The notes under the pieces are model-generated. The model saw nothing but the letters and a program-made list of their open reading frames with translations. It did not search any database and was not told the DNA's origin. From Ignelater luminosus (taxonomy: Eukaryota > Arthropoda > Insecta > Coleoptera > Elateridae), in NCBI GenBank assembly GCA_011009095.1, contig VTPC01008812.1, positions 114,058-178,057 of the forward strand: a stretch of 64,000 nucleotides of DNA. Reading direction: 5' to 3'. This document shows, piece by piece, positions 59,037 through 64,000 of the stretch. Both the position numbers and the translations under genes were made by a program. Position 1 is the first letter of the stretch, and each line of letters starts with the position of its first letter.

Positions 59037-60540
59037 CTAATGCTGTATTTTTACTTTCACTACTCGTAGTCGTAGACCAAATTGTTCCATTGCACAATCG
59101 TCGTTACTTCTCTTTCTGGGATGATGACTACAGTTATGGATGGCATGTTCACTTTTATCTTCTCCAATTTCACAAACGCAAATAGACTGAACTGGTCGGA
59201 GATTAGATCTGTGATAGCATCGATTAAAGGGACCATGTCTCATAATCAGTAAGAAAAAAATGTCTAATAAACGGTAATAACTTCACAACCGGCTCAGGGC
59301 AAAAATAAACAAATAAGGCCCTAACTTGTACAGCTCTTTCCCAAGCCCACTTCCATTCTACCTTTGCGTTTCTTTCCGTTTCCCATTTTAAACTGCTTCT
59401 TGGTATTAAAATTGCGCTGGTAATCATTTCATCTGCTGTTCTTGCCAAGCAGTCTGACATCTCGTTCTCCGTATGCCCAATATGAGCTTTAATCCAAGAT
59501 ATCCTAATTCCATTACCTCTCTCTGGAAGACTGCAAGTCCGAATAAATATTGATTTGTTTTCCTAATTTTATATTTTCTTGCGCTGAGTTTATCGTCCTT
59601 GCTTTTGCTTGGAAGACAGTGCAACCATTTCTTTCTTTGAACGTCTCTTGCAGTTTTCCTTCTTGGTATATGGCTACTGCTGGCCCCAATCTCTCCTCCA
59701 TCTTTGAACTGTCTGTATAAATGTTGCCTTTCTTTATTTGCATCACTATACTTGATCTGTCCTCGCCTCCCAGGATGCGGTAAGCAAGTTTCTATAACTG
59801 TGTCCATACAATACTCATGAAATAATTGTGTAGAGTCTCCACAACAATTCACAGTGGCTTAATTTCGCTGAAACTATCATAGCTGCAGTAGGAAAAGTAC
59901 GGTAGCATTTTGTAAAATGTCTTTGAAGGGCATTTAAGTGCTCCATAACCCTAGTATCTTTATGCCTTACTCCCCAAACATTTCCTGCATAAATGAAAGT
60001 GGGCCTAATGCCCCAAGCTCTACGACAAATAGCAAAAGCTTTGTGGACTTTTTTAGCACCTTGGCCCTTAGATATTTAATCGAGTTATCCATTCCTCAGC
60101 GAATGGCCCCCCTTCTTAAAGTGCACTTTAAAACATGGCCTGTTTTTTTTCGACACATTATATAGCAATTTATTACGAAGCGCCCACTATATGATCCCAA
60201 GCACTTTTAATTCGTTTTACGGATGTCCCACTGACCAACACCACCTGGTATCAAGTCTGCATCCTCTTTATACGAAACCAAACGCCAGACGAAAGCCAAT
60301 AAAACGTTGACATTAGCGTGAAGAGTTATACTTACTTTACCTATCATGTAAGAATGTTTTTTGCTCTCAAGTGAACTTTCTTTAAGAGTTTGGTTTAGAA
60401 TAGAGATTGACTGTAAACGCAAAGAGATGAGAGCGCCAGTTTTGAGAACCAAGAGATTTTTACAGAGATCGTCATAACATCTTATTAGCTGACAAGCTGC
60501 CAATGACAATGGAATCATTCCGCTGTTCTTTAATATATAA
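59037..60540 (-). pseudogene. LINE 3' half with RNase H (R1/I-like)
   Basis: On the minus strand from 60540: decayed RT thumb sequence at 60518-59930, including RPTFIYAGNVWGVR-like sequence near 59990. Then an RNase H domain at 59746-59440: NIYTDSSKMEERLGPAVAIY holds the first Asp, AQENIKLGKQINIYSDLQSS the Glu/Asp core, and WIKAHIGHTENEMSDCLART the final His and Asp. A tail near 59170-59100 reads CVCEIGEDKSEHAIHNCSHH, a C-x-C-H-C zinc knuckle. RNase H plus knuckle fits R1/I-group LINEs. Frameshifts occur at about 59510 and 59250. The catalytic palm of the RT is not intact. Confidence 0.75.
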
Positions 60541-60879
60541 AAAAAAGCGTTCTAGGTGTTTTATTAGGCTTCTGGTCATCTACTATATGATGTTGATTTT
60601 CTGAAGTATGCAAGGCATGTAGAAAGTTTGTGTTAGCAGTCTCACTCCAATACCGTCTATTGTGGTGTTTTAGATTTCTTCCTTTTTCGCTGTAGCTCCT
60701 ATATCTAGAATGTTCTACCTATAAAAATGCTATTGATACATTTAAGAAAAGTATGCAAAACTGAGATATTTGCGAGACATTGCCTGTCTTGTGGGAAACG
60801 ATTGATTAGCCCAGAATCTTGTAGGAAAGGACTGCGATTTCAAAGATGTTTCTGTGAATGAAAATAGAGACGACCTTAG
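60541..60879. other. Spacer, nothing recognised
   Basis: AT-rich, no domain or repeat identified. Confidence 0.4.
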
Positions 60880-61600
60880 ACTAAATTCAACGTGAATTTG
60901 ACAGCGTCTTCTTGAAAATACTTCTCCTAGATCAGAAGATACTGTAAATCAAGCGCGAGCTTTTAAATATGCTCAAAAATATTCGAAAGCATATACCATT
61001 TCACCTATAGCACGTGCCATTGGAGAAAATGAGGCAAATTATGTTCCGTCAGGGCCTAATATGTGTTACAGGTTCTATCGGTTTTTATTTTTCAAAAAAA
61101 GTTTATCGTCTCCTCAAATCTAAGGCATTCCCTTTTCAATAGTCAGCTGCAGCTGATTTCGAAAGCATTAAAAACGATGTAGAGCTATCTATCAATGACA
61201 ATGTTCCATTTACCATTGATACTGACGCTTATGATCATGCAATTGCTGCATGTTTAAGCCTGTTAGGACGATCAGTGGAATTTTTCTCTAAAATGTTATC
61301 TCTGGGTAAACAGAGAACTTCTACATTTATGCGATTGCAGAAACTCTGAAAATCTAGATCTATAATCAGTTACAAGAAGCTTAGTATAGAAAACCTATGT
61401 CTTAGTTGCAGTCGCAATAATCATACAGCAAAAAATTGTTCCAGCTCAAATCTGAACTGAATTCTTGCAACAAGTCTGGACACATTGTAAGGGTATGTAT
61501 TTCAACTCTTCTTTAAAAGAAGTTTTTGATTCCAGAAGATACTAACAACATTATAAAATATTTAACTTGTAATAACATTTACCAAGTTGTATTGTATTGA
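60880..61600 (+). pseudogene. Retroelement gag remnant with zinc knuckle
   Basis: Around 61405-61450 the translation gives CLSCSRNNHTAKNCSSS, a C-x2-C-x4-H-x4-C nucleic-acid-binding knuckle, followed near 61470-61490 by CNKSGHI, the core of a second one. Upstream sequence (60960-61370) is compatible with a capsid but unrecognisable. It sits directly before a gypsy pol remnant on the same strand. Confidence 0.55.
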
Positions 61601-63320
61601 AGGAAAACCTTCCAAGTAGATTTCAAAGCTGGATATACATTACTCCTACGGCGTGAATTTGATCATTTGTGCCTAGATGCCAAAATTTAACCAACAGATA
61701 CAGCATTTCGATCATATACTCGTGACCTGTCTCGGCCAAAAGGTCGTATAACAGTTCAAGCACAGAAGAGCTTTATATTGCTTTAAACAGATTGGAACCC
61801 CTTTCGGGACATATGAAAATCAGTCTTGCTACCATCGATGGTGTGGAAACCACCAATTCTAATGTCAATCAAGTTAAATCACTGAAGAATGCTAAAGATG
61901 TAATTCAAACGTTCACGAAAGTGTTTGAAGAGAGAGTTCGTTAAAGCCTCGTCAAGATGTTAAACCATGTTAGGCAGAAGAACGTGATATCCCACTTAGA
62001 GCGCAATGGTATCATTACCAAAATTTTAACAAGCAATTGGGGATCACCCTTAGTGGTCATTTCAAAACCAGACGGTAATGTACGCTTATGTGTCGATTAT
62101 GAGGTTCGTAATTCCCGGTCTTGATTTCTACAAAGCTTATCTGCATTTGCAACTAGATGAAGAAAGTACAACAAATAGTTACCACCCACTGCGTAACATA
62201 TGGGATGAATCGATTATCTTTCGGAATTAATGGCACCAGCAAAATCTAATAAAATTCTAGATTAGATCTTGAATGATTTCTTGAGACCTTGTCTTATTTC
62301 AAAAATTCCAATTTGTTACTTACAAGAATCCTACATCTAGATTCAAAGATTCCAGCACGCTTACTTCGATATGCATCTTTTCTTCAAGAATTCGGCTATA
62401 AAGTGAAACATAGAAGAACTGAACACCAGGTAAACATGAATTACTTTTCCCAAGCACCAAGTTCAGATAACAATTATACAGAACAAATGTTAGACAATTA
62501 AGTCTCAACAAGGAATTCTTCAACGACAAAGAACTGTCATAGATCAAAGAACTCAATTCATCTGTAAATCCAGATTTATAATATACAATTCAGGACGAGC
62601 TGATTTTCCAAAATCACCGACCAGTAATTCCAAAAAGTTCACGCCCAATGGTATTGAAAGGACTACATTACACTCAGTCAGTTAGCAAGAAGGTATGTGT
62701 ACTGGAAGAGAATTGACAAAGACATCGAACGAATTGCAAGTTTATGTGAAACTTGTAAACCCTACAAAAGCAAAGCACCATTGGGATAAATTTGCAGAAA
62801 GTTCGAACGTGTCCACATTGATTACGCAGGATCTTTCAAGAACTTACACTTCCTAGTTTTGATAGACGTGAATAGAATTGCGGACTCAAACAAATGCTCA
62901 GATTCTACAATATCAATGATATCTTTGAAACATACAGTTTCTCATCGGTTTTAGTCTCAGACAACGCAACAATCTTTAAGTCAACAGAATTTGAAAAATA
63001 TTGTATTCGAAATGGAGTTATTTAAAATTTCAGTGCCCTCAACCATTCATCTTCCATGGATTAGCTGAAAAAAACGTCCAAACACTGAACGCAAAACTAA
63101 AATGCAATAAATGATAGAAATTGAGAGAAATATCGTTTAGATATCGGGCAACTCCTTTGGAGTGTGGAAGGTCACCGGCATTGATATATCTCAAGCATCA
63201 GATTCGTACGCTCTTAGATGCCTTTATTTTTAGTAAATTAGATTCGTCGACAAATAAACAGAACAAAGTACAAAGTGCGCGAGTGCCAGCGGTAGGTGAA
63301 GTTCAACTTTGGGTCGGGCT
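61601..63320 (+). pseudogene. Degenerate gypsy pol (RT, RNase H, integrase)
   Basis: RT traces: SHLERNGIITKILTSNWGSP (about 61992-62050), VVISKPDGNVRLCVDY (62055-62102), and LDFYKAYLHLQLDEES (62124-62170). The catalytic YLDD part is deleted. RNase H end: SKIPARLLRYASFLQEFGYK (62345-62405) then HRRTEHQVNMNYFSQAP. Integrase: VHIDYAGSFKNLHFLVLIDV (about 62812-62870) with the first Asp, SVLVSDNATIFKSTEF (about 62946-62992) with the second, then FRYRATPLECGRSPALIY (63133-63190). Frames are broken throughout and the polymerase palm is missing. No LTR was identified. Confidence 0.8.
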
Positions 63321-63520
63321 GGGCTTCATTTTAAAATACTTATCGGGCTTTAAAGCCCTGCGCGTGCCTCCCCGGCCGTTTGGACCTGTCGGGCTTGCTG
63401 GATTGTTTAAGCCTGCTAGGTGACGCTTCTCGGCCCTGTCGGGCTTGTCAGGTTATTCGGGCTTGCCAAACCTGTCCAGTTTATCGAGTCGGTCGGGCTT
63501 TTTGGGCCGTTACTATTGTG
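63305..63520 (+). repeat. GC-rich TCGGGCTT minisatellite, block 1
   Basis: Irregular tandem words of the form GTCGGGCTTG, with CCTGTCGGGCTTG, GGTTATTCGGGCTTGCC and GGTCGGGCTTTTTGGG variants. It directly follows the gypsy remnant. GC content is far above the surrounding DNA. Confidence 0.75.
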
Positions 63521-63800
63521 CTGATTCGAAGAGAGCCGAAATCTTTAACGTACTGACTCGGATGAGATATTTTCGTTCCAAAAGATTGTTGTACTGGCTT
63601 CGACAGGCATGATTTTCGTACTAACCCACATAAGTATTCATTTTATATTGAACCGAAGAGGAGGATCTTCGTACAGCACCGGATCGAGAACTTTTTCTTA
63701 TTGAGTCAGAGGGGCGTTATCTTCATACAAATCGGGACGGGCATTAGTTTATACTGAACTGAAACGGATGAGTTCCGTATGTACCGTAGAAGCACGAACT
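63521..63800 (-). repeat. Satellite A, isolated inverted block
   Basis: The same ~25-bp words as at 18911-20840, in the same inverted orientation: TACTGACTCGG, TTGAACCGAAGAGGA, TTATACTGAACTGAAACGGA. It is 43 kb away from the main array and sandwiched between GC-rich minisatellite blocks. Confidence 0.75.
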
Positions 63801-64000
63801 GAGTTTCTTGGGCGGGTCCTTGTGCTAAAAGCTCCGGTTTTAGCCGGGACGGGTCTCTGTCTAAAGATCTGGCTCTCCAGGCTTACGTCGGCGCAATCGG
63901 GTTGGTCGGGTCGTTCTGTTTTATTGGGCTTGTCGGCCTGTTGGGTCTCCCGATTCTTTCGGACTTTTTGGGGTCAATCAAGAAGTTACCAGGTTTTTTT
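63801..64000 (+). repeat. GC-rich TCGGGCTT minisatellite, block 2
   Basis: More of the same words: GTCGGGTCGTTCTG, TTGGGCTTGTCGGCCTGTTG. It runs to the window edge, so the array likely continues. Confidence 0.6.

Overview
This window is eukaryotic and AT-rich. It contains no convincing host gene, rRNA or intact tRNA. The repeat types suggest an arthropod (mariner, Merlin, CGGBP1-type hAT, BEL/Pao, Ty3/gypsy, Jockey-, R1-, R2- and RTE-like LINEs, and a chuvirus-like glycoprotein), but the species cannot be named from sequence alone. It reads as heterochromatin-like DNA: decayed transposons plus two large, diverged satellite fields.

Layout. 1-1016 is a decayed Ty3/gypsy integrase, followed by LTR-like sequence. 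1561-9419 is mostly featureless, with a ~300-bp tandem leader-like repeat (5052-5697), a tRNA-derived SINE candidate (5900-6166) and a weak gag-like stretch near 7 kb. 9420-10932 is a decayed minus-strand LINE. 12030-14250 holds BEL/Pao gag and protease remnants split by a GC-rich block. 16880-20840 is satellite A, which switches orientation near 18910 and carries a ~690-bp duplication containing a MITE-like insert. 22238-24500 is a hAT remnant with an apparently intact mariner (22316-23611) in its C-terminal coding region. 24571-26423 is a Merlin element. 26424-29390 is a Ty3/gypsy integrase followed by a broken chuvirus-like envelope glycoprotein. 29900-34135 holds Jockey-like and R2-like LINE remnants, two of them meeting tail to tail. 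35770-43115 is satellite B (about 130-150 bp units, locally with 225-232 bp higher-order units). 45244-47255 is an internally deleted hAT with terminal inverted repeats and an 8-bp target duplication. 47595-50240 is a degenerate gypsy with gag, protease, RT, RNase H and integrase traces. 50480-56470 holds Jockey, errantivirus-type and RTE fragments. 56476-57772 is a second mariner with one stop codon. 57780-58150 is a BEL/Pao integrase piece, 59037-60540 a minus-strand LINE end, and 60880-63320 another gypsy. Satellite A returns at 63525-63800 between blocks of a GC-rich minisatellite.

Functionally, the only protein that looks able to work is the mariner transposase at 22497-23543. The most unusual association is the chuvirus-like glycoprotein remnant just downstream of a Ty3/gypsy integrase. 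Everything else is pseudogene, satellite or unannotated AT-rich DNA. Family calls rest on motif recognition by eye; no database search was run.
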